From JAXDTI01 sp034090045 (GTDB taxonomy: Bacteria; Actinomycetota; Actinomycetes; Actinomycetales; Actinomycetaceae), in contig JAXDTI010000003.1 in the NCBI GenBank assembly GCA_034090045.1, positions 337,232-401,231 on the forward strand: a DNA stretch of 64,000 nucleotides, given 5' to 3'. Below, piece by piece: positions 32,004-40,572 of the stretch. Both the position numbers and the translations under genes were made by a program. The notes under the pieces were generated by a model that saw nothing but the letters and a program-made list of their open reading frames with translations, was not told where the DNA came from and made no database searches. Every line of letters begins with the position of its first letter. Position 1 is the first letter of the stretch.

Positions 32004-32996
32004 TCAGGAAGATTGCGACCAGCCCTGCTTGCCGTTCACATTATAGATACCTGCAAAGGGCCTCGCCGCCGAAGCGGTATTACTGACCCCCGGCCAACTG
32101 TATGACCTGTTCACCCAGTCCAGAAACTCCGCGGGAGTCCCCGAAGTCGGCTTGCCGGGCAGGTAAATCTGAGCCTCCTCGGCATCGTCCAACCCGTAGG
32201 GATAGTCAATCACCTCGTGACAAGCGTTCCCGCTGTCCACATAGGTGTCGCCCCCCAGACCTGTCGCAGGCAATATCCTCTGCCTGTACCCGCCAGGTGT
32301 GCTCATCAATCCGCTCTGGATTGGTGAAACGTCCAGTAAAGGCACATTCAAGAAGTACCAGGCATAGCCAGCTGGCTCACCCATGGCGTCGCCATCATGG
32401 TACATGCCGCTGAATGTGCCATCCTTGTCCACCGTCATGCCGGTGGACCAACCGCCGATACCGGAAGTAAACAGATACTCCCGGCATCTGTTCGAACAGT
32501 TCGCTGCCGGCGTTCAAATCCTGCGAATCCGGTTGCGTGACCGGCGGGGTTTCGGTGCCAGCCCAGACACTGATGGCCAGGCCGGTATCCTCGAAGTTCA
32601 TGACGTAGATCTGTTCACCGTCAGAGCTGACCGCACCTGGGGTGTCCAGTTTCTGCGTCCACACCGCCTGACCGGTATCGTCCACGCCTATCAGGGTTTC
32701 GACATCGGCAAGGTTCGGATACGCCAGGGCACGGCCTAGGGGGGAAAATCAGACCTGCCCTCGATCATTTGGTCTGCCGGAATCTCCACGACCACGGTTT
32801 TCTTCACGAGCGTGGTGACACCGTTGGCGACAGAGGCATGGTTTGTGTTCAGACCGCCGGTGATTAGTACTACAATCAGGGCAGTCACCAGCAGTATCAA
32901 AATAATAGGCACCACCAGCACAGTGTTTACGATGCTCCGGTTCGAGTTCCAGGCATTCTGCTCAGCAATAGTCAGCTCTCCTTCGCATCGCCTCAC
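32004..32996 (-). pseudogene. Frameshifted membrane-anchored lipoprotein-like gene
   Basis: Three consecutive minus-strand frames give one interrupted protein of roughly 330 aa. Frame 1 (32996-32736): N-terminus with one membrane helix, V-L-V-V-P-I-I-L-I-L-L-V. Frame 2 continues after a run of six C (minus) at 32739-32744 with L-A-Y-P-N-L-A-D-V-E-T-L-I-G-V-D-D-T-G; one extra C would join them. Frame 3 continues near 32470-32485 with T-S-G-I-G-G-W-S-T-G-M-T-V-D-K-D-G-T-F-S-G-M-Y in the style of Firmicutes/actinobacterial lipoproteins. Two shifts make decay likely, though one sits in a homopolymer and could be phase variation or a sequencing error. Confidence 0.75.
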
Positions 32997-33089
32997 CCTA
33001 TTCTATCGGCCTGCTGCCGTGACACTTCAGGACAGGGGCACCCGGATTCTGACCTCGGGGGGCAGCACAAGCTCTTTCCCCAATATCAG

Positions 33090-34529
33090 TCAGTCGGATT
33101 CGACAAGTTTGGGGTCGCGCCTCAGGTACTCGCGGGTCTCCCGCGCAATCAACCCAGAAGCCAAAATCAACCCCAACAGGTTCGGCAATGCCATCAGCCC
33201 GTTAGCTATATCCGCAAAGGTCCACGCCACTTTGAGACCGGTGACAGAACCTATAAAAATGACGACCGCGAACAGCACCCGATACACGTGCACCGCACGC
33301 AACCCCAGCAGTCGCTCCACACAGCGCTCACCGTAATACGCCCAGCCGAGAACCGTCGAGAACGCGAAGAACACCAGCGAAATGGCAACAATGAAATGCC
33401 CCTGCGTGCCGGGAAACCCGATAGTGAAAGCCTCGGCAGTGAGCGGGGAACCGTCCAGACCTTTACCGTCCTCGTCGGTGAGTTTCCAAGCGCCAGTGAC
33501 CACAATGACCAGTGCAGTCATCGACACAACAATGATGGTGTCGATAAAAGTTTGGGTCATCGAAACCAGACCTTGACGAACCGGCTGGCGGGTGCGGGCA
33601 GCTGCGGCGGCTATAGCTGCCGAGCCCATGCCGGACTCGTTAGAGAAGATACCGCGAGCCACACCGAATTGCAGGGCGACGATGAAAGCACTGCCGGCGA
33701 AACCGCCGACCGCAGCCGTCCCGGTAAAAGCATCATGGCAGATGAGGGCTATCGCACCCGGGATCCTGTCGTAGTTCAAACCCAGAATAATCAGTGCGGC
33801 ACCCACATAGAGAATAATCATCATCGGCACGAAAGCGCTGGTGAAGCGACCTATAGATTTCACACCACCGATCAGAACCACGCCGGTGGCTACCGCCATC
33901 ACTAAACCGGTGAGTGCCGGATGCAGTCCGAACGAGTCGTGCAACTGGGTGGCGACCGAGTTGGCTTGGGTGAGGTTGCCGATACCGAAAGAGGCGATAG
34001 TGGCAAAAATAGCGAAAGCGATAGCCAAGGACTTACCGAGACCACGGAACTTTGTGACGTGCTCCAGATAGTATTGCGGACCGCCGTTCATCTCGCCTTT
34101 CGCGTCCTTTGTGCGGAACCGCACCGCCAAGAAAGCTTCAGCGTATTTGCTGGCCATACCTACGAGACCGGTCACCCACATCCAGAAAACCGCGCCCGGA
34201 CCACCCATGTGGATGGCGGTGGCGACACCGGCGATGTTGCCGACACCCACGGTGGCGGCGAGTGCTGTGGTGAGCGCCTGATAGTGAGAGATGTCGCCCT
34301 CTATGCTGACATCGTGTTCGGTGCCCGGTGCGACCACGCCGGAGGTGCCCGAGGGAGCCTCGTCGCGTTTGATGAAAGCGAGTTTCAGCGCGGGGCCGAG
34401 TTTGCGGAACTGCACACCGGCGAGCCGAATCGTCAGCCACAGGCCGGTTCCAAGCAGCAGCGGGATTAACACGAAAGGACCCCAGATAACGCTGTCGATC
34501 GCCTCAAGTATCGTCAAGACCTGTTCCAT
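33090..34529 (-). CDS. Sodium:alanine/glycine symporter (AGCS family)
   Basis: 479 aa with about 10-11 hydrophobic helices. The AGCS hallmark A-T-V-G-V-G-N-I-A-G-V-A-T-A-I-H-M-G-G-P-G-A-V-F-W is near residue 95, and N-G-G-P-Q-Y-Y-L and G-I-F-S-N-E-S-G-M-G-S-A are also conserved. It imports alanine or glycine with Na+. The ATG at 34529 is 7 nt after AGGAGG; the ATG at 34535 is too close to it. Its 5' end is duplicated 2.1 kb away beyond asnB (see repeats). Confidence 0.94.
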   Translation of the reverse strand: MEQVLTILEAIDSVIWGPFVLIPLLLGTGLWLTIRLAGVQFRKLGPALKLAFIKRDEAPSGTSGVVAPGTEHDVSIEGDISHYQALTTALAATVGVGNIAGVATAIHMGGPGAVFWMWVTGLVGMASKYAEAFLAVRFRTKDAKGEMNGGPQYYLEHVTKFRGLGKSLAIAFAIFATIASFGIGNLTQANSVATQLHDSFGLHPALTGLVMAVATGVVLIGGVKSIGRFTSAFVPMMIILYVGAALIILGLNYDRIPGAIALICHDAFTGTAAVGGFAGSAFIVALQFGVARGIFSNESGMGSAAIAAAAARTRQPVRQGLVSMTQTFIDTIIVVSMTALVIVVTGAWKLTDEDGKGLDGSPLTAEAFTIGFPGTQGHFIVAISLVFFAFSTVLGWAYYGERCVERLLGLRAVHVYRVLFAVVIFIGSVTGLKVAWTFADIANGLMALPNLLGLILASGLIARETREYLRRDPKLVESD

Positions 34530-34570
34530 CACCATGCCTCCTGAGCGGAAAACCCCAGGCTATCAGATGC
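34467..34570. repeat. 104-bp direct repeat, copy 1 (symporter 5' end and promoter region)
   Basis: Matches 36570-36673 at 100 of 104 positions by eye. It covers the first codons of the symporter gene, its ribosome binding site and sequence upstream. The two copies flank asnB on either side in the same orientation. Confidence 0.9.
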
Positions 34571-34643
34571 GCTCGTTCTCTCCCTGTGTGCGCGATAAAA
34601 TGGGATTCACTGAATAATTACCTAACCACAAGAGGTGATAGTT

Positions 34644-36515
34644 ATGTGCGGATTTGCCGGATATTACAGTAGCGACAGCTATGATGAATCCGTTTTAACA
34701 GCAATGGGGGACAAAATAGCCCATCGCGGACCGGATGCCGAGGGCTACTACAACAGCGGAAATGTCCACTTCGCATTCAGACGTTTGAGCATTATCGACT
34801 TGGAACGTGGAAACCAGCCAATGGTTAGCCCTGACGGCAAAGTGGCTATAGTCTTTAACGGCGAGATCTACAACTATCGTGATTTGCAGCAAGAGCTACG
34901 ACTTGAAGGTGTAGATTTTGCAACAAACTCTGATACCGAAGTGCTGGTTCTCGGCTATGCAACCTGGGGTATAGAAAAGTTGCTGCAAAAAATCCGTGGG
35001 ATGTTTGCCTTCACAATTTGGAACAAGGAAACCGAAACCCTGATAGGTGCCCGTGATCACTTCGGTATCAAGCCATACCACTATGCCCGAATAGGAAACG
35101 ATCTGCTATTCGGATCGGAAATCAAAGCCTTTTTCCCATACCCCAAATTCAAGCCAGAAGTGAACACTGCCGCACTGAAGCCCTATCTAACTTTTCAAAC
35201 TAATCCGCTGGAAGAAAGCTTTTTCAAAGGAGTTTTCAGACTGAAACCCGGAACCTATTACACCTTTCGTAACGGCGAAATGGACTTCCACCGATACTTC
35301 CATACTGAGTACGAATATAGACACGATTCTATGGAAAACGTGGTATCCGAAATCGAACATACGGTGGCAGAATCCGTAAAATACCATGAAATCAGTGACG
35401 TAGAGGTTGGAGCGTTCCTCTCCGCAGGTGTCGATTCCAGCTATGTGGTGTCACTATCACGTCCAGATAATACCTATTCAGTAGGCTTCAAAGCCGAAGG
35501 CCAGAATGCTGAACTGTTCAACGAAACCAGTCCAGCACACGAGCTTTCCAAAGAATTAGGTATCAACAATAAATACAAGATCATCAGCGAAGACGAGTTC
35601 TTTGATGGAGTACCGAAAGTTCAATACTACTGCGACGAACCGCACGCGAACCTCTCTGCGGTGCCTATCTATTATCTGTCACAGATGGCTGCAAAAGATT
35701 TGAAAGTAGTGTTATCTGGAGAGGGAAGTGACGAATTATTTGCAGGTTACCAGACTTTTACTAAAACATGGATAGAAAAGCTCTACTGCATATTGCCACA
35801 GGCGTTACGCCGAAAACTGTGGTTTGCCCTGAAAGATAAACCACATTTCCACGGTAAAACTTTCGTTGAGAAATGGGGTCGCACCCCCGAGGAACGCTAC
35901 GTTGGTCAGGCTTTCCTCTTCGATGACGATGAGGCCAACGCTATCCTGCAGCCGGATTTTCAAAGCGATCGTAGTTTTCGCGATATAACAAAGCCGGTAT
36001 ACGACCAGGTGAAAGACCGCGACTCCAACACCCGAATGCTTTATTTGGATATGAACATGTGGTTGCCAAACGAGATTTTAGTGAAAGCAGACCGCATGAC
36101 GATGGCAAATTCTTTGGAATTGCGAGTACCGCTGCTGGATAAAGAGGTCTGGAACACTGCACGTCATATCCCGCCACGACAAAAATTGCGGGGGACGGAG
36201 ACAAAATATTGTCTGAGAAAAGCCGCGTTTCGTCACATACCGGAAGCATGGGCTAAGCGCAAGAAACTCGGTTTTCTTGTACCTTTCGTCCAGTGGATTC
36301 GCAAAGACCAGTACTACAGGTATATCTACAATGAATTTCAGGCATCATATGTGGACAGGTTCTTTGACCGCGACAAGATAATGCAACTACTACAGCAGCA
36401 CAGAAGTGGCGAGAAGAACACCGGACGCAAAATATACGCGATATATTGTTTTCTCGTCTGGTACAGGGTCTTCTTCGTCGATAAGGGGCAGCCGGATTTT
36501 TTGACCACTGCGTGA
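34644..36515 (+). CDS. asnB: Asparagine synthetase (glutamine-hydrolysing)
   Basis: 623 aa from the ATG at 34644, which leaves Cys2 next to Met as class II glutaminases require (M-C-G-F-A-G-Y-Y); GAGGTG 6 nt upstream supports it. G-E-I-Y-N-Y-R and R-G-P-D-A-E-G mark the glutaminase domain; F-L-S-A-G-V-D-S-S is the pyrophosphate loop of the synthetase domain (the first Gly of S-G-G is Ala here). Base composition is visibly more A/T-rich than its neighbours, codon use differs, and the gene lies between near-identical direct repeats, which points to recent acquisition. The protein style is closer to Firmicutes-type AsnB (impression only). Confidence 0.95.
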   Translation: MCGFAGYYSSDSYDESVLTAMGDKIAHRGPDAEGYYNSGNVHFAFRRLSIIDLERGNQPMVSPDGKVAIVFNGEIYNYRDLQQELRLEGVDFATNSDTEVLVLGYATWGIEKLLQKIRGMFAFTIWNKETETLIGARDHFGIKPYHYARIGNDLLFGSEIKAFFPYPKFKPEVNTAALKPYLTFQTNPLEESFFKGVFRLKPGTYYTFRNGEMDFHRYFHTEYEYRHDSMENVVSEIEHTVAESVKYHEISDVEVGAFLSAGVDSSYVVSLSRPDNTYSVGFKAEGQNAELFNETSPAHELSKELGINNKYKIISEDEFFDGVPKVQYYCDEPHANLSAVPIYYLSQMAAKDLKVVLSGEGSDELFAGYQTFTKTWIEKLYCILPQALRRKLWFALKDKPHFHGKTFVEKWGRTPEERYVGQAFLFDDDEANAILQPDFQSDRSFRDITKPVYDQVKDRDSNTRMLYLDMNMWLPNEILVKADRMTMANSLELRVPLLDKEVWNTARHIPPRQKLRGTETKYCLRKAAFRHIPEAWAKRKKLGFLVPFVQWIRKDQYYRYIYNEFQASYVDRFFDRDKIMQLLQQHRSGEKNTGRKIYAIYCFLVWYRVFFVDKGQPDFLTTA

Positions 36516-36569
36516 ATCTCACCTCCGACTTACCGGCTGCCGGCACTTAAACTAGCAGCATCGGGGTTA

Positions 36570-36673
36570 TAACACGAAAAGGCTCCAGATAACGCTGTCG
36601 ATCGCCTCAAGTATCGTCAAGACCTGTTCCATCACCATGCCTCCTGAGCGGAAAACCCCAGGCTATCTGATGC
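36570..36673. repeat. 104-bp direct repeat, copy 2 (downstream of asnB)
   Basis: Second copy of 34467-34570, including a dead remnant of the symporter start (ribosome binding site and the first codons on the minus strand). Sequence beyond is unrelated. Its presence suggests that asnB entered by recombination that duplicated its target, or by collapse of a larger duplication. Confidence 0.9.
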
Positions 36674-36764
36674 TCCAGAGGTGACGAGGGGCGTTTAGTT
36701 CCGTGAGATGTTCCACGGTCTGCTTATCCCGATTCTCCCAACACTCCCAACAAGAACTCGTGTG

Positions 36765-36930
36765 CACGGGCGGATAAGTGGATTACACGAATGGATAACT
36801 CGGGGGGATTATTATCGCAAACGGTCACTCCTGCAACAGGGCTCCAAAACGTTTTCGCAGGTTATGGACTTTCTGTTGCTGGTGTTGCTGATGGGGTTAT
36901 CCGCTCGTGCACACGAGTTATCCATTCGTG
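36765..36930. repeat. Paired inverted 13-bp motifs, possible operator array
   Basis: Motif CACGRRYGGATAA occurs at 36765-36777 and 36786-36798 (plus) and at 36897-36909 and 36918-36930 (minus). Within each pair the starts are exactly 21 bp apart, two helical turns; the pairs face each other across about 98 bp. The inner/outer members make a 17-bp perfect inverted repeat. The layout suggests a looping operator or a structured element. Confidence 0.75.
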
Positions 36931-36958
36931 CACGGGGGGGGTGTCGCCACCCCAGAGG

Positions 36959-37399
36959 TCACCAGGAGCGAGGATCGGGGGTGCCGCCGCCCCAGCGGTC
37001 ATAGCTTTCCGGCTCGCCGCCGGTACCGTAGTTTCCTGACCAGCCGGAACCCTCACCCGAGCCGGTATGTCCACCACCGGAACCCCGGCGGCGAGACCTA
37101 TTACCGCTATAGTCACGAACCGCCGGACGCACATCGAATAGGTACAGCCCGGAGAGAAACGCCAGGAACAGCGACATATAGACACTGCCGTTAGCAACGA
37201 TGGTGAGCACCTGAACGATCGCCGGAAACCCGGTGATCAACAACCACACCCACTTACTTTTGCGTCCTGCCAGCCCAAAAGCATAGCCGGGACGAATCAG
37301 GCAGTCCACGAAAGCCCAAAGGGTAAAAGCCAGCAGCGCCACGTCAAAGAGCAGATAGAACCAGCCGAGCAAGGTGTTCGCCGCACCAATCAAAGTCAT
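36959..37399 (-). CDS. DUF2516 family membrane protein
   Basis: 146 aa with four predicted helices in the first 95 residues; F-V-D-C-L-I-R-P-G-Y-A-F and K-W-V-W-L-L-I-T-G are conserved in the actinobacterial DUF2516 family. The last 45 residues are a low-complexity Gly/Ser/Arg tail. Function unknown. It lies 15 bp downstream of the ygfZ-like gene on the same strand. Confidence 0.82.
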   Translation of the reverse strand: MTLIGAANTLLGWFYLLFDVALLAFTLWAFVDCLIRPGYAFGLAGRKSKWVWLLITGFPAIVQVLTIVANGSVYMSLFLAFLSGLYLFDVRPAVRDYSGNRSRRRGSGGGHTGSGEGSGWSGNYGTGGEPESYDRWGGGTPDPRSW

Positions 37400-37413
37400 G
37401 ATTCCAGCCTAGC

Positions 37414-38685
37414 TCAGCTCGGTCGAATGCCGGCACCCAGCCGCGGTAATCGAATGCCCGGGCGCGACTCCGGAGAGTCAGCCGAACGCCCATCACGCGG
37501 CACAATCTCGGTTTCGACGGCATCAACTGTCCCGTTCTCAACCGCAACCACGTACGGCCCGGTAGCCGAACGGCGCAGCAGCGCAAACGCTATTGGCCCG
37601 TATATGTAGTGGTTTGCGCTGCGAGTAACCCGTCCCACTACCTGTTGTTTTATAGGCTCCTCAGCTGTGGTTTCAGCTTCAACAACCTCCGGTTCGGCGG
37701 GCTGGGCAGCTCCGCAACTGGCTTCACCGAACAGGTTTTTTCCTTTCGGTGCTTGCAGCACATTATCGAAGCGCACCGCTTGCGGTTTTGCCACCTGCAT
37801 CTCACCAGCGTTCACCGTGCTCTCCCCCCCGGCGTGGGCGGTGAAAACTTCGGCACCGGGTTCTGGTAGACCGAAGTGTGCTCCGTCCAGATCCAGGCGC
37901 ACCAAACGCCTGGGCGGGGCACCCATATTCACGATTCGAGCCACCGTTTCTTGACCGCAATAGCAGCCTTTATTAAGGTGCACAGCTGTTCGTAACCAAT
38001 CCAGTTCATGCGGCAAGGAACGCTCATCCAACTCCGCCGCACCGGGGCGCAGCCGCTGAATTTGCAATGCGTCCCAGGCGGAGGGCGATACCTCACGAAC
38101 CTCCGAAACCGGGTAGCCCTCCACCGTTTCGGTTGGCAGCGCCTGCGCCGCCCGCTCTTTGAGCCGCGCCAAACCCTCAGTATCGGTCACAACCCCGATT
38201 ACCGGGAGCCGCTGGGCAGGATGTTCGCCCTGAAAATAGCAGGTGCCGCCGTTTTCGAGATTCGGCCAGGGATCTCTCAGCAACAGCAGGCCACTGTCTC
38301 CTACGGCAGCCTGCTCCAGCACCCCACCGCCGAGGAACCAGGCTACTCGGGTTTCGGGCAGCTCCTCGATTGTGACGTCATACATGAACACCATAGAGCG
38401 CAAAAAATCTGCCAGTCCCGGCGCGTCCGGAGCCACCAGCCACGCCGTCGAACCGTCGTCTGTCAGCATGAACGGATACTTTATGTGACCTTGCGGGTCG
38501 AGAATCAGACCCTCGCGGGTGATGCCCGAATCTATACCGGAAAAAACCTGGGTGGATAGTGTCGTCAACCAGTCGAGACGCGCCGAGCCGCCAATACGAA
38601 GCACACCGGCGGGCGCGGACAACAGGTAATATCCGGAACCGGCAAAGAGCGCCCACTGATCCTCAGGCGAGTTAAAAGGGGTCAT
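37414..38685 (-). CDS. ygfZ: Folate-binding YgfZ/GcvT-like protein
   Basis: 423 aa. The family signature K-G-C-Y-C-G-Q-E is present near residue 242 (K-G-C-Y-x-G-Q-E). YgfZ-type proteins bind tetrahydrofolate and help mature or repair iron-sulfur enzymes. The C-terminus is longer than E. coli YgfZ (326 aa), with an insertion rich in Glu and Ala (about residues 310-345) and an Arg-rich end. Confidence 0.9.
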   Translation of the reverse strand: MTPFNSPEDQWALFAGSGYYLLSAPAGVLRIGGSARLDWLTTLSTQVFSGIDSGITREGLILDPQGHIKYPFMLTDDGSTAWLVAPDAPGLADFLRSMVFMYDVTIEELPETRVAWFLGGGVLEQAAVGDSGLLLLRDPWPNLENGGTCYFQGEHPAQRLPVIGVVTDTEGLARLKERAAQALPTETVEGYPVSEVREVSPSAWDALQIQRLRPGAAELDERSLPHELDWLRTAVHLNKGCYCGQETVARIVNMGAPPRRLVRLDLDGAHFGLPEPGAEVFTAHAGGESTVNAGEMQVAKPQAVRFDNVLQAPKGKNLFGEASCGAAQPAEPEVVEAETTAEEPIKQQVVGRVTRSANHYIYGPIAFALLRRSATGPYVVAVENGTVDAVETEIVPRDGRSADSPESRPGIRLPRLGAGIRPS

Positions 38686-38777
38686 AAAACTAGCCTAGCC
38701 CGGCAACACTTCGGCTGCATCAGGACACATATTGGGGTTCCGGCACGCATTAAGTGACGGCAGTTGAAAACCACGAG

Positions 38778-39401
38778 TCACGCGCGGGCGAGGCGCGCCG
38801 AAAACTCGCTGCGGGACTGCCCCATCGCCGAGACTCGATCTGAGGCCCACATGAGTTCCCCGGCCACCAGCCCAAACATCCGTTGGATCGCGTCTGCGGG
38901 AACACCCGAGCCGTGAGCCGTATCTGGGGCGGCGCTAACATCGACCGACTGCGCTGAGATTCTCGGCCCCATCGAGGAAACCATAAATTCGATAGTCTCG
39001 CCAGCGAACTCGCCACCCTCGCGGGTGGTGTAAACCCGGCAGCGGCTCTGCGCATCGACCCCCGGTTCAGCCATCGCATACTGTTCAACCGTCCATTCGG
39101 CGCGTTCTCGCCACAGCAGTTCACCGGCCTTTAACTGCCGCATACCGGCGGCGGCATCCGCGGTCATTTCGACATCGCCGAGTGCCCTGTAGGTCTCTGT
39201 CACCTGCATTAACTCTTGACCTTTGGCAGTGAACTCGATGCGTTGCAGTATCCAAAACTCGGCATAGGAATCCTCACTCCCCGGCTTTGTTTCCTCGGGG
39301 GTTGACAGCGCGACTGTCGCCGACCCCCACCCCTGCCAACAACCGAGCAGCCAGGATAGCGGGACAAGCGGCGGCTCAATATTTTCGGGTATCACGAACA
39401 C
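38778..39401 (-). CDS. FABP family protein (nitrobindin-like)
   Basis: 207 aa from GTG at 39401, chosen because GGAG lies 5 nt upstream and because the preceding gene stops just before it; a longer upstream frame would overlap that gene. L-V-P-L-S-W-L-L-G-C-W-Q-G-W-G opens the actinobacterial FABP/DUF1794 barrel (heme-binding nitrobindin-like). In the heme-binding members a His near the C-terminus is the ligand; here the C-terminal part has none obvious except H in A-H-G-S-G. Function may be nitric oxide or peroxynitrite handling, by family only. Confidence 0.85.
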   Translation of the reverse strand: MFVIPENIEPPLVPLSWLLGCWQGWGSATVALSTPEETKPGSEDSYAEFWILQRIEFTAKGQELMQVTETYRALGDVEMTADAAAGMRQLKAGELLWRERAEWTVEQYAMAEPGVDAQSRCRVYTTREGGEFAGETIEFMVSSMGPRISAQSVDVSAAPDTAHGSGVPADAIQRMFGLVAGELMWASDRVSAMGQSRSEFSARLARA

Positions 39402-39403
39402 GG

Positions 39404-39652
39404 TTACTCCAAACCACCGGTCTCGGTGATGAATGTGTCTGGGACATATCGGGTGTCTTCTTCGATGCTGGTATTGCCGCTCACCGAGTTGTAAAATAGC
39501 AGCCCGATTGTCGCGAAGCACGCAACTATCAGCACTATCAACACTAGTATCAGGGTGTTCGAGGCCCGGTGTTTCGATGTTTCTAGTGGCTGTTCATCAT
39601 CAAAGTCATCGGGTAACCGGATTTCGTCTGGTCCGCGGCTCGTCTCGGTCAT
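39404..39652 (-). CDS. Small single-pass membrane protein, unknown
   Basis: 82 aa from the ATG at 39652 (GAGG with 4-5 nt spacing). An acidic N-terminal part (D-D-F-D-D-E-Q), one helix (about residues 34-57, L-I-L-V-L-I-V-L-I-V-A-C-F) and a short extracellular tail. Its stop is directly followed by the FABP gene's ribosome binding site, so the two are probably co-translated. No family known. Confidence 0.75.
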   Translation of the reverse strand: MTETSRGPDEIRLPDDFDDEQPLETSKHRASNTLILVLIVLIVACFATIGLLFYNSVSGNTSIEEDTRYVPDTFITETGGLE

Positions 39653-39743
39653 TTTTCCTCGTCTTCTGCCGCTGCGCGGCATTGAACATTTTCTAGGGAT
39701 AGTCTAGCTGAGGAGTCTGAGCATCGTTGAGGTGGAGCCGGTT

Positions 39744-40556
39744 TCACAGTGCAAGCAATTGCTCATTGAGTTTGGACCAAGCGGCAATATGTGTCGAACT
39801 GAAAGGCTGCTTACCTGTGAATACGGCGGCTCTGTCAGCCTCGCGATCGACCCACAGGAAGCTGCCTGACATCCCGTAATGCCCGAAGGTTGCGGGCGTG
39901 GCGCTCGGCGCAGTCCAGTGCGGCTGTTTTTCGGCACGTATTTCGCACCCCATACCCCAGGAGTTGTCGCTTTGTCTCCCGTATCCGGGCAGCACTCCCG
40001 GTATTCCGGGGCAGTGTGGCGCGGTCAAGGCACTATCCAGCGCTGTGGGCAGGACTTCAGCCCGCAAGAGTGAACCGGCGAGCGCGGCCATATCGCGGGT
40101 GGATCCGCGGGCTGCGGAGGCTGGAGAGCCGTCCAGCAGGGTTGTCTCCATATCCAGATCAGGGAGCAGGTAGTTCGCGCCCCAGCGGTCGATATTGATG
40201 CCAACTTTTGTTGCGAAATAGGTTCCGAGCAAGTTGTATCCATAGCTTGAGTAGATTCTTCTGCTGCCGGGTTCAGCGAGGATTCTCGGGCTGTCGGGTG
40301 CCAACCCGGAGCTGTGGGCGAGCAGGTCAGCGATGCTTACCCGGGGGGAGGTGGCTGCTGTAGGGTCTGTTGCTACAGTGTCATTGAGGGCGAAATACCC
40401 GGCATCTGAAGCTTGCAGGACACAGATCGCGGTAATGATCTTAGTAACCGAAGCCCACGGACGGATTTCGTCCAGGTCGCCGGTGTGGTCTATATATCCG
40501 TGAGCATCCAAAACGACACAGGAAACCGGAAAATCGAAACCGGTAGTGTCAATCAT
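39744..40556 (-). CDS. Serine hydrolase of the beta-lactamase/PBP family
   Basis: 270 aa. S-V-T-K (in A-S-V-T-K-I) is the nucleophile motif, Y-S-S-Y-G-Y-N the Tyr-x-Asn motif and H-Y-G-M-S-G-S near the end replaces K-T-G. No signal peptide is visible, so it acts in the cytosol or has lost its export signal; relatives include EstB-type esterases and class C-like proteins. 16 bp upstream of the TetR gene on the same strand. Confidence 0.88.
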   Translation of the reverse strand: MIDTTGFDFPVSCVVLDAHGYIDHTGDLDEIRPWASVTKIITAICVLQASDAGYFALNDTVATDPTAATSPRVSIADLLAHSSGLAPDSPRILAEPGSRRIYSSYGYNLLGTYFATKVGINIDRWGANYLLPDLDMETTLLDGSPASAARGSTRDMAALAGSLLRAEVLPTALDSALTAPHCPGIPGVLPGYGRQSDNSWGMGCEIRAEKQPHWTAPSATPATFGHYGMSGSFLWVDREADRAAVFTGKQPFSSTHIAAWSKLNEQLLAL

Positions 40557-40572
40557 TGTTTATCGGTCGAAG

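Larger units (their letters stand above)
36516..36958. other. 443-bp intergenic region after asnB
   Basis: No gene seen. It contains the 104-bp repeat copy, then a segment with four copies of a 13-bp motif (CACGRRYGGATAA) in two inverted pairs and a 17-bp perfect inverted repeat (36786-36802 and 36914-36930). See the separate repeat entry. Confidence 0.7.
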
